Shown in pieces: positions 17,288-25,533 of a stretch of DNA of 64,000 nucleotides. Every line of letters begins with the position of its first letter. Position 1 is the first letter of the stretch. The notes under the pieces were generated by a model, which searched no databases, had not been told where the DNA came from, and saw nothing but the letters and a program-made list of their open reading frames with translations. This DNA comes from Streptomyces olivaceus. Lineage in GTDB: Bacteria > Actinomycetota > Actinomycetes > Streptomycetales > Streptomycetaceae. The translations under genes were made by a program, and so were the position numbers. The DNA lies in NCBI RefSeq assembly GCF_000721235.1, contig NZ_JOFH01000022.1, forward strand, positions 82,839 through 146,838, written 5' to 3'.

Positions 17288-18058
17288 ATGGTGGAAGCCG
17301 TGCAGGATGCCGGAGTCGTCGTCACCGGGGCGGGAGGCGGCATCGGCGCCGCGCTGGCCCGCCGCTTCGCCGCCGGCGGAGCCCGGGTCGTCGTCAACGA
17401 CCTCGACGCCGACCGGGCCCGGGCCGTCGCCGACGAGATCGGCGGCATCGCCGTCCCCGGCGACGCCGCCGCGACCGTCACCGAGGCCCGCGAGGCGCTG
17501 GGCGGCACCGTCGACGTGTACTGCGCCAACGCGGGCGTCGGCTCCGCGGGATCCGAGGCCGCCGACGCGGCCGTCTGGGCGCTGGCCTGGGACGTCAACG
17601 TCATGGCCCACGTCCGCGCGGCCCACGAACTCATCCCCGACTGGCTGGAGCGCGGCAGCGGCCGCTTCGTCTCCACCGTCTCCGCCGCCGGCCTGCTCAC
17701 CATGATCGGAGCCGCGCCCTACAGCGTCACCAAGCACGGCGCCTACGCCTTCGCCGAGTGGCTCTCCCTGACCTACCGCCACCGCGGCATCAAGGTCCAC
17801 GCCATCTGCCCGCAGGGCGTGCGCACCGACATGCTGGCGGCCACCGGAAGCGCCGGCGACCTGGTGCTCCAGCCCACCGCGATCGAGCCGCAGGACGTCG
17901 CGGACGCCCTGTTCAAGGGCATCGAGGAGGACCGCTTCCTGATCCTGCCGCACCCCGAGGTGGCCGAGTACTACCGGGCCCGGGCCGTCGAACCTGACCG
18001 CTGGCTGCACGGCATGAACCGCCTCCAGCGCCAGTGGGAGGAGGCGACGGCCCGATGA
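17288..18058 (+). CDS. Short-chain dehydrogenase/reductase
   Basis: 256-aa classical SDR. The NAD(P)-binding motif TGAGGGIG is at about residues 13-20 and the catalytic pair is Tyr145 and Lys149 (YSVTK). It would interconvert a hydroxyl and a keto group. The start is the ATG at 17288 after GAAGGAGA. The stop overlaps the start of the next gene (ATGA), so it is translationally coupled to the acyl-CoA ligase. In context it may act on a hydroxy- or oxo-acyl-CoA, in the role of LvaD in the Pseudomonas levulinate pathway. That role is inferred. Confidence 0.85.
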   Translation: MVEAVQDAGVVVTGAGGGIGAALARRFAAGGARVVVNDLDADRARAVADEIGGIAVPGDAAATVTEAREALGGTVDVYCANAGVGSAGSEAADAAVWALAWDVNVMAHVRAAHELIPDWLERGSGRFVSTVSAAGLLTMIGAAPYSVTKHGAYAFAEWLSLTYRHRGIKVHAICPQGVRTDMLAATGSAGDLVLQPTAIEPQDVADALFKGIEEDRFLILPHPEVAEYYRARAVEPDRWLHGMNRLQRQWEEATAR

Positions 18059-19737
18059 CCGGCCCCCGTTACGCCGACAAGCCCTGGCTGGACCTGCTGA
18101 CCGACGCCCAGAAGGCCCCGCTGCACCCCGACGACTCCCTGGTGCACGCCCTGCGGCGGGCCGCCGCCGAGGCCCCCGACCGCGCCCTGATCGCCTACTT
18201 CGACGGCCGCCTCACCTACCGCGAGGTGGACCGGCTGAGCGACTCGGTCGCCGGACACCTCACCGCGCGGGGCCTGGAGCGCGGCGACCGGGTGGCGGTC
18301 CTGCTGCAGAACTCCCCGCACTTCGTGCTCGCGGTCCTCGGCGCCTGGAAGGCGGGCGCGGTCGTCGTGCCCGTCAACCCCATGTACAAGTCGGGGGAGG
18401 TCGGCCACGTCCTGCGGGACGGCGAGGTGGCCGCGCTGGTCTGCTCCGACCGGGCCTGGGAGTCGTACCTGCGCGAGACGGCGGCCCGGTCGCCGGTGCG
18501 GATCGTGCTCACGGCGTGCGAGCTGGACTTCCAGACCCGCCGGGACACGCGCGTACTGGCCTTCGAGCGGCTGCCGCGCCCGGCCGGCACCGACGACCTC
18601 GCCGAGGTGGCCCGCGCCGGCCACCGGGCACCCGAGGGCCGCGACCCCGGCCCCAACGACACCGCGCTCATCAGCTACACCTCGGGCACCAGCGGCACCC
18701 CCAAGGGCGCCACCAACACCCACCGCAACATCATGTACAACGCGGAACGGCAGCGCACCGGGCTCCTTCTGCCCGACGCACCGGTGTACTTCGCGCTGGC
18801 CCCGCTGTTCCACATCACCGGCCTGGTCTGCGAGTTCGGCGCCTGCCTGAACAGCGCCGGCACCCTCGTCCTCGCGTACCGCTTCGAGGCGGGCGTGGTG
18901 CTCGACGCGTTCGCCGAGCACCGGCCGCACTACACGGTCGGCCCCTCCACCGCCTTCATGGCCCTGGCCGCCCACCCCTCCGTCACGCGCGAGCACTTCG
19001 CGTCCTTCGCCAACATCTCCTCCGGCGGCGCCCCGCTGCCGCCCGCCCTGGTGGAGAAGTTCCGCGCGGGCCTCGGCCCGTACGTCCGCAACGGCTACGG
19101 CCTCACCGAGTGCACCGCGCCCTGCGCCTCCGTGCCGCCGCACCTGGAGGCGCCGGTCGACCCGGCCTCCGGGACCCTCGCCGTCGGCGTGCCCGGCCCC
19201 GAGACGGTCGTGCGGATCGTCGACGACCAGGGCGCCGAGGTGCCCTTCGGGGAGCAGGGCGAGATCGTTGTCAGCGGCCCCCAGGTCGTCCCCGGCTACT
19301 GGCGCCGCCCGGACGCCACCGCGGAGACCTTCCCCGGCGGCGAACTGCGCACCGGCGACATCGGCTTCATGGACACCCAGGGGTGGCTCTACGTCGTCGA
19401 CCGCAAGAAGGACATGATCAACGCCTCCGGCTTCAAGGTCTGGCCGCGCGAGGTCGAGGACGTGCTCTACACCCACCCGGCGGTGCGCGAGGCGGCCGTC
19501 GTCGGCGTCCCCGACGGCTACCGCGGGGAGACCGTCAAGGCGTACATCAGCCTCCGGCCGGGCGCCGACACGGACCCGGACGCACTCGCCGCCTACTGCG
19601 GGGAGAGACTGGCCGCGTACAAATACCCGCGCCAGGTGGAGATCCTGCCCGACCTGCCGAAGACGGCGAGTGGGAAGATCCTCCGTCGGGAACTGCGTTC
19701 CCGTACGCACCAGGACACGGCAGTGAACGGACAGTGA
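18055..19737 (+). CDS. Acyl-CoA synthetase (class I adenylate-forming)
   Basis: 560-aa ATP-dependent ligase that activates a carboxylic acid as acyl-AMP and then acyl-CoA. The P-loop-like motif SYTSGTSGTPKG begins at about residue 207. The A5 motif GYGLTECTAP, the A7/A8 region GDIGFMDTQGWLYVVDRKKD and the catalytic Lys541 in TASGKILRRELR are all intact. It overlaps the SDR stop by 4 bases and is followed after 13 bases by a TetR gene, so the three form one operon. In this setting it probably supplies the CoA ester for the ACAD10/11-type dehydrogenase and kinase encoded convergently. Confidence 0.9.
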   Translation: MTGPRYADKPWLDLLTDAQKAPLHPDDSLVHALRRAAAEAPDRALIAYFDGRLTYREVDRLSDSVAGHLTARGLERGDRVAVLLQNSPHFVLAVLGAWKAGAVVVPVNPMYKSGEVGHVLRDGEVAALVCSDRAWESYLRETAARSPVRIVLTACELDFQTRRDTRVLAFERLPRPAGTDDLAEVARAGHRAPEGRDPGPNDTALISYTSGTSGTPKGATNTHRNIMYNAERQRTGLLLPDAPVYFALAPLFHITGLVCEFGACLNSAGTLVLAYRFEAGVVLDAFAEHRPHYTVGPSTAFMALAAHPSVTREHFASFANISSGGAPLPPALVEKFRAGLGPYVRNGYGLTECTAPCASVPPHLEAPVDPASGTLAVGVPGPETVVRIVDDQGAEVPFGEQGEIVVSGPQVVPGYWRRPDATAETFPGGELRTGDIGFMDTQGWLYVVDRKKDMINASGFKVWPREVEDVLYTHPAVREAAVVGVPDGYRGETVKAYISLRPGADTDPDALAAYCGERLAAYKYPRQVEILPDLPKTASGKILRRELRSRTHQDTAVNGQ

Positions 19738-19750
19738 AACGGAAAGGCAG

Positions 19751-20353
19751 GTGAAGGCAGTGCCCAGGACCACGGACGGGGACGGCACTCCGGTGCCGCA
19801 GCGGCTCCTGGCCGCCGCCACCCGGCTCTTCGCCGAGCAGGGCTACGACCGCACCTCGGTACAGGAGATCGTGGAGGCGGCGGGCGTCACCAAGGGGGCG
19901 CTCTACCACTACTTCGGCTCCAAGGACGACCTCCTGCACGAGGTGTACGCGCGCGTGCTGCGCCTCCAGCAGGAACGCCTGGACGCCTTCGCGGACTCTG
20001 ACGACCCGGTGGAGAGCAGGGTGCGCGAGGCGGCGGCGGACGTCGTCGTCACGACCATCGAGAACCTCGACGACGCGTCGATCTTCTTTCGCTCCATGCA
20101 CCAGCTGAGCCCGGAGAAGAACAAACAGGTACGCGCCGAGCGCCGCCGCTACCACGAACGGTTCCGGGCGCTCATCGAGGAGGGGCAGCGCACCGGCGTC
20201 TTCACCAAGGAGACCCCGGCCGACCTGGTGGTGGACTACCACTTCGGGTCCATCCACCACCTGTCCACCTGGTACCGCCCCGACGGCCCGCTCAGCCCGC
20301 AGGAGGTCGCCGACCACCTCGCGGACCTGCTGCTGCGCGCACTGCGCCCCTGA
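19751..20353 (+). CDS. TetR-family regulator of the surrounding acyl-CoA regulon
   Basis: 200 aa. The helix-turn-helix is SVQEIVEAAGVTKGALYHYF. GTG at 19751 or GTG at 19760 could be the start, since a GGAAAGGCAGG stretch serves both poorly. The C-terminal part (SIFFRSMHQLSPEKNKQVR) matches fatty-acid-type TetR proteins that bind acyl-CoA. The gene is third in the SDR/ligase operon and is convergent with the dehydrogenase/kinase operon. The two matching operators at 17117 and 22716 lie at the outer promoters of both operons, so this protein is the natural candidate to control both. Confidence 0.85.
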   Translation: MKAVPRTTDGDGTPVPQRLLAAATRLFAEQGYDRTSVQEIVEAAGVTKGALYHYFGSKDDLLHEVYARVLRLQQERLDAFADSDDPVESRVREAAADVVVTTIENLDDASIFFRSMHQLSPEKNKQVRAERRRYHERFRALIEEGQRTGVFTKETPADLVVDYHFGSIHHLSTWYRPDGPLSPQEVADHLADLLLRALRP

Positions 20354-20365
20354 CACACCCGTGCG

Positions 20366-20402
20366 GCGACGGGCCCCCGGGAACCTCCCGGGGGCCCGTC
20401 GC
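20366..20402. terminator. Bidirectional terminator between convergent operons
   Basis: A perfect 17-base stem (20366-20382 paired with 20386-20402) with a 3-base loop (ACC), very GC-rich, lies between the stop codons of the TetR gene and the convergent acyl-CoA dehydrogenase gene. No T-run is seen, as is usual in Streptomyces. Confidence 0.85.
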
Positions 20403-20429
20403 GCGTCGCCCGCCCGCTCGAAGGTCCCT

Positions 20430-21644
20430 CTACAGGTACTTCTTGATCTCCCGGCGGGCCAGCGAGCGCTGGTGGACCTCGTCCGGACCGTCGGCGATCA
20501 TCAGCGTCCGCGCACCGGCGTACAGCTCCGCCAGCGGGAAGTCCTGGCTCACGCCGCCCGCGCCGTGCAGCTGGATCGCCCGGTCGATGATGTCGACCAC
20601 CGCGCGGGGCGTGGCGATCTTGATCGCCTGGATCTCGGTGTGCGCGCCCCGGTTGCCGACGGTGTCCATCAGCCAGGCGGTCTTCAGCACCAGCAGCCGC
20701 AGCTGTTCGACGGTGACCCGGGCGTCGGCGATCCAGTTGTGGACCACGCCCTGCTGGGCCAGCGCCTTGCCGAAGGCCTCCCTGGACACCGCGCGGCGGC
20801 ACATCAGCTCGATCGCGCGCTCGGCCATGCCGATCAGCCGCATGCAGTGGTGGATGCGGCCGGGACCGAGACGGGCCTGGGCGATGGCGAACCCGCCGCC
20901 CTCCTCGCCGATCAGGTTCGACACCGGCACGCGCGCGCGGTCGAAGACCACCTCGGCGTGGCCGCCGTGGTAGTGGTCCTCGTACCCGAAGACCTGCATC
21001 GCCCGGTGGACCGTCACCCCGGGCGTGTCGCGCGGGACCAGCACCATGGACTGCTGGCGGCGGACGTCCGCGCCGTCCGGGTCGGTCTTGCCCATCACGA
21101 TGAAGATCCTGCAGTCCGGGTTCATCGCCCCGGAGATGTACCACTTGCGGCCCGTGACGACGTACTCGTCACCCTCGCGCTCGATGTGCGTGGTGATGTT
21201 CGTGGCATCCGAGGAGGCCACCTCCGGCTCGGTCATCGCGAACGCCGAGCGGATCTCCCCGGCGAGCAGCGGCTCCAGCCACTGCTTGCGCTGCGCCTCG
21301 TCGGCGAACTGGGCCAGCACCTCCATGTTGCCGGTGTCGGGCGCGGCGCAGTTCGTCGCGGTCGGGGCCAGCTGCGGGCTGCGGCCGGTGATCTCGGCGA
21401 GCGGGGCGTACTGGAGGTTGGTGAGGCCCGCGCCGTACTCGGCGTCGGGGAGGAACAGGTTCCACAGGCCCTGGCGGCGGGCCTCGGCCTTCAGGTCCTC
21501 CACGACCTGCGGGGTGTCCCAGGGGGAGGCGAGCCGGGCGCGCTGCTCGTGGGCGGTCCGCTCGGCCGGGTAGACGTACTCGTCCATGAAGGCCAGCAGC
21601 CTGGCGCGGAGTTCCTCGGTGCGTGCGTCGTACGCGAAGTCCAT
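20430..21644 (-). CDS. ACAD10/11-type acyl-CoA dehydrogenase
   Basis: 404 aa. It belongs to the acyl-CoA dehydrogenase fold (FAMTEPEVASSDATN motif), but its C-terminal half resembles the ACAD10/11 group: GRIHHCMRLIG, KIATPRAVVDIIDRAIQ and ADGPDEVHQ. The usual catalytic Glu (compare YEGTSQ at 9649-9666) is aligned with Asp385 in ADGPDEV. ACAD10/11 enzymes act on 4-hydroxyacyl-CoA after phosphorylation by a kinase domain. Here the kinase is encoded by the adjacent gene with only 7 bases between them. The convergent operon supplies a ligase and an SDR. Confidence 0.88.
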   Translation of the reverse strand: MDFAYDARTEELRARLLAFMDEYVYPAERTAHEQRARLASPWDTPQVVEDLKAEARRQGLWNLFLPDAEYGAGLTNLQYAPLAEITGRSPQLAPTATNCAAPDTGNMEVLAQFADEAQRKQWLEPLLAGEIRSAFAMTEPEVASSDATNITTHIEREGDEYVVTGRKWYISGAMNPDCRIFIVMGKTDPDGADVRRQQSMVLVPRDTPGVTVHRAMQVFGYEDHYHGGHAEVVFDRARVPVSNLIGEEGGGFAIAQARLGPGRIHHCMRLIGMAERAIELMCRRAVSREAFGKALAQQGVVHNWIADARVTVEQLRLLVLKTAWLMDTVGNRGAHTEIQAIKIATPRAVVDIIDRAIQLHGAGGVSQDFPLAELYAGARTLMIADGPDEVHQRSLARREIKKYL

Positions 21645-21651
21645 GACGGGG

Positions 21652-22677
21652 TCAGCCCTCCTGAAGGGTGGTCAGTCCGTGCTCGATGAAGACGGGGACG
21701 AGGTCGCCGATGCGGTCGAAGCCGCGGCCGACCGTCTGGCCCAGCGTGTAGCGGTAGTGGATGCCCTCCAGGATCACCGCGAGCTTGAACCACGCGAACG
21801 CCGTGTACCAGGCGACGGCGGACACGTCGCGCCCCGAGCGCGCGGCATACCGCTCGATCAGCTCGGCGGGGGCGGGGTGGCCCGGGGCCTGGGCGGTGGT
21901 GGAGACGGGGGAGTCCGGCAGGCCCAGCGGGCTGCTGTACATCACCAGCAGGCCGAGGTCGGTCAGCGGATCGCCCAGCGTGGACATCTCCCAGTCGAGG
22001 ACCGCCCTGATCCCGTCGTCGTCACCGCCGATCAGCACGTTGTCGAGCCGGTAGTCGCCGTGCACGACGGTCGGGGCGGGGGAGCGGGGCAGCTCCCGGC
22101 CGAGGGTGGCGTGCAGTTCGTCGATGCCGGCCAGGTCGCGGTTGCGGGAGGCGTCGAGCTGCTTGGCCCAGCGGCGTAGCTGGCGGTCGAGGAACCCCTC
22201 GGGGCGGCCGAAGTCCGCGAGGCCGACCTCCGCGGTGTCCACCGCGTGGAGCCCGACCAGCGTGTCGACCAGGTTGAGCACGGCGGCCCGGGTGCGCTCC
22301 GGCCCGAGGGGGGCCAGCTGGGCGGCGGTGCGGTACGGGGTGCCCGCCACGAACTCCATGACGTAGAAGGGCGCGCCGACGACCTCCTCGTCCTCGCACA
22401 GGAGCAGGGTGCGCGGCACGGGCACGTCCGTCGGGTGCAGGGCGGTGATGACACGGTGCTCGCGCCTCATGTCGTGCGCGGTGGCCAGGACGTGGCCGAG
22501 CGGGGGGCGCCGGACGACCCAGCGGGCGGTACCGTCCGAGACCTCGTAGGTGAGGTTCGAGCGCCCGCCCTCGATCAGCCGGCCGGACAGCGGCCCGGTC
22601 ACCAGGCCGGGCCGCTCGCGGTCGAGCAGGACGCGCAACCTGTCGAGATCGAGTCCGGGCGGGTGGTCGGGGCTCAT
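21652..22677 (-). CDS. APH-fold kinase, ACAD10/11 kinase-domain type
   Basis: 341 aa with an aminoglycoside phosphotransferase fold. Kinase motifs are visible: VVHGDYRLDNVL with His206, catalytic Asp208 and Asn213, then metal-binding Asp228 in VLDWEMSTLGDPLTDLG. The second motif (WE-STxGxPLxDL) matches the kinase half of ACAD10/11 and LvaA rather than drug kinases. It probably phosphorylates the 4-hydroxyl of a 4-hydroxyacyl-CoA. It is first in a two-gene operon with the dehydrogenase, with an operator 39 bases upstream. An antibiotic-resistance role is unlikely. Confidence 0.85.
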   Translation of the reverse strand: MSPDHPPGLDLDRLRVLLDRERPGLVTGPLSGRLIEGGRSNLTYEVSDGTARWVVRRPPLGHVLATAHDMRREHRVITALHPTDVPVPRTLLLCEDEEVVGAPFYVMEFVAGTPYRTAAQLAPLGPERTRAAVLNLVDTLVGLHAVDTAEVGLADFGRPEGFLDRQLRRWAKQLDASRNRDLAGIDELHATLGRELPRSPAPTVVHGDYRLDNVLIGGDDDGIRAVLDWEMSTLGDPLTDLGLLVMYSSPLGLPDSPVSTTAQAPGHPAPAELIERYAARSGRDVSAVAWYTAFAWFKLAVILEGIHYRYTLGQTVGRGFDRIGDLVPVFIEHGLTTLQEG

Positions 22678-22715
22678 CGGCGCTCCCTGGGCAGGTGAAC
22701 AGTACGGGACTCATG

Positions 22716-22733
22716 ATGCCGACCGGTCGGTAT
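22716..22733. promoter_or_regulatory. TetR operator upstream of kinase / dehydrogenase operon
   Basis: ATGCCGACCGGTCGGTAT is an 18-base near-perfect palindrome (CCGACCGGTCGG core) about 39 bases from the kinase start. It matches the site at 17117-17134. Confidence 0.7.
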
Positions 22734-22816
22734 GCCGTCCAGTGGGCGGGCGGAACGTGATCGGCGTTACGGCCGGGCGCCGCGGGGCCGGTGCGTGTTC
22801 GGGGACCGGCGCGTAC

Positions 22817-23146
22817 TCAGAGGACGAGCAGGACGCCGCACACGGCGAGAGCGCCGGTGCACAGGGCCGCCGCGGCGGCGAGCGACGGGGCGAGCGACGG
22901 CGGGCGGTGCGCCACGGCGAGGGTGCGGATGCGCACGTGCGCGATCCGGAGGAAGGCCAGCCAGAGGCCGCAGCACAGGGCGGTGGCGAGGACGCCGACG
23001 GGAGTCGCCCCGCCGTGCAGCGCCGTCTTGACGGCGAGTACGGCGACGACGGCGCCGGAGAGGGTGGTGCGGCGCCACGCGAGACGGGTGCGCTCGGGCT
23101 GCAGCCCGGGGTCGCGGCCCGGGGCGGCCGGGCCGGCGCCGCTCAC
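22817..23146 (-). CDS. DUF202 small membrane protein
   Basis: 109 aa with three hydrophobic segments. The N-terminal ERTRLAWRRTTLSGAV matches the DUF202 signature (RxxLAWxRT). The GTG start lies two bases after the stop of the upstream DUF202 gene, so the two are coupled. Function is unknown for the family. Pairs of such genes are common in actinobacteria and may form a heteromer. Confidence 0.7.
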   Translation of the reverse strand: MSGAGPAAPGRDPGLQPERTRLAWRRTTLSGAVVAVLAVKTALHGGATPVGVLATALCCGLWLAFLRIAHVRIRTLAVAHRPPSLAPSLAAAAALCTGALAVCGVLLVL

Positions 23147-23148
23147 GC

Positions 23149-23538
23149 TCAGCCCTCCCAGCCGACGAGCACCACGACGACCATCACCAGGGCGACGACG
23201 GCGACGACGGCGCTGAGCAGGGCCGGGAAGCGGGAGACGGGCAGGTCCTCGTTGCGGCGCATGGCGCGTTCGCAGCGCACCCAGTGGTTCACGGCCCGCA
23301 GCGAGCACAGGACGCCCGCGGCGAGCAGCGCGAGCGCCAGTCCCACCCGCCAGCCCCAGCGCAGGTCGGGCAGGAACTGGTCCACCGCGAAGCCGCCGCC
23401 GATCAGTGCGAGGGCGGTCCGCAGCCAGGCGAGGAAGGTCCGCTCGTTGGCCAGCGAGAACCGGTAGTCGGGCGTAGCCCCCTCCCGCCGCACCTCCTCG
23501 GGCACGAACCACACCCGAACGTTCCGCACAATTCCCAT
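23149..23538 (-). CDS. DUF202 / YidH-family membrane protein
   Basis: 129 aa with about three transmembrane helices. The DUF202 motif reads SLANERTFLAWLRTALALIG at about residues 28-47. The ATG at 23538 (MGIVRNVRVWFVPEE) is preferred over the GTG one codon upstream. It is followed by the second DUF202 gene. No biochemical role is established for the family. Confidence 0.78.
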   Translation of the reverse strand: MGIVRNVRVWFVPEEVRREGATPDYRFSLANERTFLAWLRTALALIGGGFAVDQFLPDLRWGWRVGLALALLAAGVLCSLRAVNHWVRCERAMRRNEDLPVSRFPALLSAVVAVVALVMVVVVLVGWEG

Positions 23539-23560
23539 CACCCCAAGACCCTAACCCCGC

Positions 23561-23670
23561 GCAGCTAGGGGCAGTCGTGCCGCCCGAGCTGCGGGCAGTC
23601 GTGCCTCCCCCAGTGCCTGAAGGGCCTGGGAGGTGCCCCCAGGGCGGCACGGGTGGGCGCAGCGGCACCC
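23561..23670. repeat. Dispersed intergenic repeat, copy 1
   Basis: Contains GCAGTCGTGCC twice (within 23561-23605), GCTGCGGGCAGTCGTGC at 23588-23604, and a 29-base block at 23642-23670 that is identical to 47935-47963. The inner and outer blocks pair imperfectly: the 18 bases starting GCTGCG match the complement of the block ending GGGCGCAGC at 14 of 18 positions. The structure is a long interrupted stem. It lies between two minus-strand genes. Compare copy 2 at 47887-48020. Confidence 0.75.
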
Positions 23671-23752
23671 CGCAAGCGCCGGGCCGCGCACCCACCCCCC
23701 GCCGGCCCGCACGCCGGGTCACCCATCGGCGCCGACCCGCACCCGCGCCAGG

Positions 23753-24292
23753 TCACCGCATCGGCGCCGACCCACTGAACCCCCGCCAGGCCCGCAGCCG
23801 CGCATACGCCGCCAACCCGTCCGGCACGAACTCCCACTCCCCGCCCCGCACCCGCCCCGCCAGCTCCTCCTCCCCGAGGAACCCGTGCCACGCGACCTCC
23901 TCCACCTGCGGAGCAACCGCCCCCGCCCACTCCACCTCGTACACCGCGGACCACCACGTACGCCCGCCCCCGTCGTCGTACAGGAACTTGAAGAGGTACT
24001 CCGGCCGCGGCAGCCCGCTCACCCCCAGCTCCTCCTCCGCCTCCCGCAGCGCCGCGTCGTCGTAGGACTCGCCCGTGCCCACGACCCCGCCGACGAACAT
24101 GTCGTACAGGCCGGGAAACACCAGCTTCGTCGCCGTGCGGCGGTGGACGAAGACGCGGCCCTCCGGGTCGCGGGCCCGGACGAACACGCAGCGGTGGCGC
24201 AGTCCCCGGGCGTACACGTCGCCCCGGCGGGCCCGCCCGACGACGTGGTCGTTCTCGTCGACGACGTCGAGGATCTCGTCAGCAGCACTCAT
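23753..24292 (-). CDS. NUDIX hydrolase
   Basis: 179 aa. The Nudix box spans residues 69-91 (starts GVVGTGE, then REAEEELGV) with the full G-x5-E-x7-REUxEExGU pattern. The protein would hydrolyse a nucleoside diphosphate linked to another moiety. The N-terminal region (DEILDVVDENDHVVG) resembles the YfcD / isopentenyl-diphosphate isomerase-like subgroup. The ATG at 24292 is chosen because upstream in-frame sequence is a 24-base tandem duplication. Substrate is unknown. Confidence 0.85.
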   Translation of the reverse strand: MSAADEILDVVDENDHVVGRARRGDVYARGLRHRCVFVRARDPEGRVFVHRRTATKLVFPGLYDMFVGGVVGTGESYDDAALREAEEELGVSGLPRPEYLFKFLYDDGGGRTWWSAVYEVEWAGAVAPQVEEVAWHGFLGEEELAGRVRGGEWEFVPDGLAAYARLRAWRGFSGSAPMR

Positions 24293-24303
24293 GCCCGCCA
24301 TCC

Positions 24304-24351
24304 AAGCAGCAGCCCACGGGCCGCCCGAAGCAGCAGCCCACGGGCCGCCCG
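24304..24351 (+). repeat. 24-base tandem duplication
   Basis: Two identical 24-base copies (24304-24327 and 24328-24351, each beginning AAGCAGCAGCCCACGG) lie directly upstream of the NUDIX gene start. If the upstream frame were translated it would give ASGGPWAA-like repeats, which looks non-coding. Confidence 0.8.
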
Positions 24352-24371
24352 AAGCGGCGGCACCCGTCCGG

Positions 24372-25265
24372 TCACCCCCGCTGCAGGGCCCGCTCGTGCC
24401 CGCTCTCACCCGTGCCCTGCGGCATCGCCGGGTGCAGGCCCAGCAGGACGATGCCCGCCACCACGCCCGCGAGCCCGCCCGCCTCCCACGCCAGCGCCGG
24501 GGCGTCGGTCCGCAGCCGGTCGCCGAGGAACCCGACGCCGCAGGCGATGCCCGCGAGCGGCTGGGCCGCCGTCAGCGCGGGCAGCGACCTGCGCAGCGGC
24601 GCCGTCTCGAAGGCGCTCTGGACCAGGACGAGGCCGGTGACGCCGAGCACCACGACCGCGTACGGCTGCCACCCCGTCAGCACCTCCGCCATGCCGCCCT
24701 TGGAGAAGCGCCGCCCGCTCACCCGCGTCAGCGCGTCCTGCACCCCGTACAGCAGCCCGGCGGCCAGGGCGAGCAGGGTGGGGCCCCAGGTCAGCCGGAA
24801 ACGCCCGGCGCACGCCGTGAGCACGAGGGCCAGGCCCAGCATCGCGCCGACAATCAGCCAGTGCCGTACCGGATCGGTGACCGCGCTGCCGCCCCGCGGC
24901 TCGCCCGCCAGGACGAAAGCCGTGACCCCGCCCGCCAGCAGCGCGAGACCGACCCAGCCCTGGCGTCCCAGCGGCTGCCGGGTCTGCAGGCGGGACAGTG
25001 CGAGGGCGAACAGGAGGTTGGTGGCCAGGAGGGGTTCGACCAGGGTGAGTTCGCCGCCGCCCAGGGCGATCGCGCCCAGCACCATGCCGGTCACCATCAG
25101 TCCCATGCCGGCCAGCCAGCGCGGTACCCGCACGAGGTCGAGCAGCAGACGGGGCGAGAGGAAGTCGCCCAGCGGGGCGCGTTCGGCCGCGTTCTGCTGG
25201 AGGACGAAGCCGAGACCCAGGCAGCACGCGGCGCTCACGGCGAGGGTCAGAACGAGAACCGACAC
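24372..25265 (-). CDS. DMT-superfamily (EamA-like) transporter
   Basis: 297 aa with about ten hydrophobic helices in two halves, the normal layout for drug/metabolite transporters. I start at GTG 25265 (VSVLVLTLAVSAACCLG), because GAGG lies 8 bases upstream and the first helix begins there. A GTG at 25295 would add ten residues. Motifs ALGGGELTLVEPLLATNLLF and LTAAQPLAGI match the family. Substrate is unknown. No obvious partner gene lies next to it. Confidence 0.8.
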   Translation of the reverse strand: MSVLVLTLAVSAACCLGLGFVLQQNAAERAPLGDFLSPRLLLDLVRVPRWLAGMGLMVTGMVLGAIALGGGELTLVEPLLATNLLFALALSRLQTRQPLGRQGWVGLALLAGGVTAFVLAGEPRGGSAVTDPVRHWLIVGAMLGLALVLTACAGRFRLTWGPTLLALAAGLLYGVQDALTRVSGRRFSKGGMAEVLTGWQPYAVVVLGVTGLVLVQSAFETAPLRRSLPALTAAQPLAGIACGVGFLGDRLRTDAPALAWEAGGLAGVVAGIVLLGLHPAMPQGTGESGHERALQRG

Positions 25266-25419
25266 GCTGCGTACCTCGATCGTCAGTCGGGTCACGGGTG
25301 CGTCGGGGACGACTCTAGTGCGGGCGGGTGGCGGGCGCCGGGTGGGCGACGCATTCGAGGTGGGAGTGAGGCAAGTGGCTTGTGCGTCAGGTGAGTTGAC
25401 GCGTGTCATGCGACTTTTC

Positions 25420-25434
25420 CGCTTGACTCAAGCG
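25420..25434. promoter_or_regulatory. Perfect 15-base palindrome in divergent intergenic region
   Basis: CGCTTGA-C-TCAAGCG, with exact 7-base arms, lies in the 268-base AT-richer gap between the DMT transporter (minus) and the next gene (plus). It is a candidate operator. No local regulator is assigned. Confidence 0.45.
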
Positions 25435-25533
25435 TTGGCTGGGGGTTTGCTGTGCGTGATCAGTTCATGGCAGTCCGGTCATGACAACCCGGCTACGACG
25501 ACCCGTCATCGTCGCGTGAGGAAGTTTCCCGCG

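Noticed and set aside
21652..22677. Aminoglycoside resistance gene.
   Set aside because: The APH fold is real, but the motif spacing and the adjacent dehydrogenase match the ACAD10/11 kinase domain. No resistance context is present.
24304..24409. Longer NUDIX protein starting near 24409.
   Set aside because: The extension would translate the 24-base duplication into ASGGPWAA repeats, and the family N-terminus begins at 24292.
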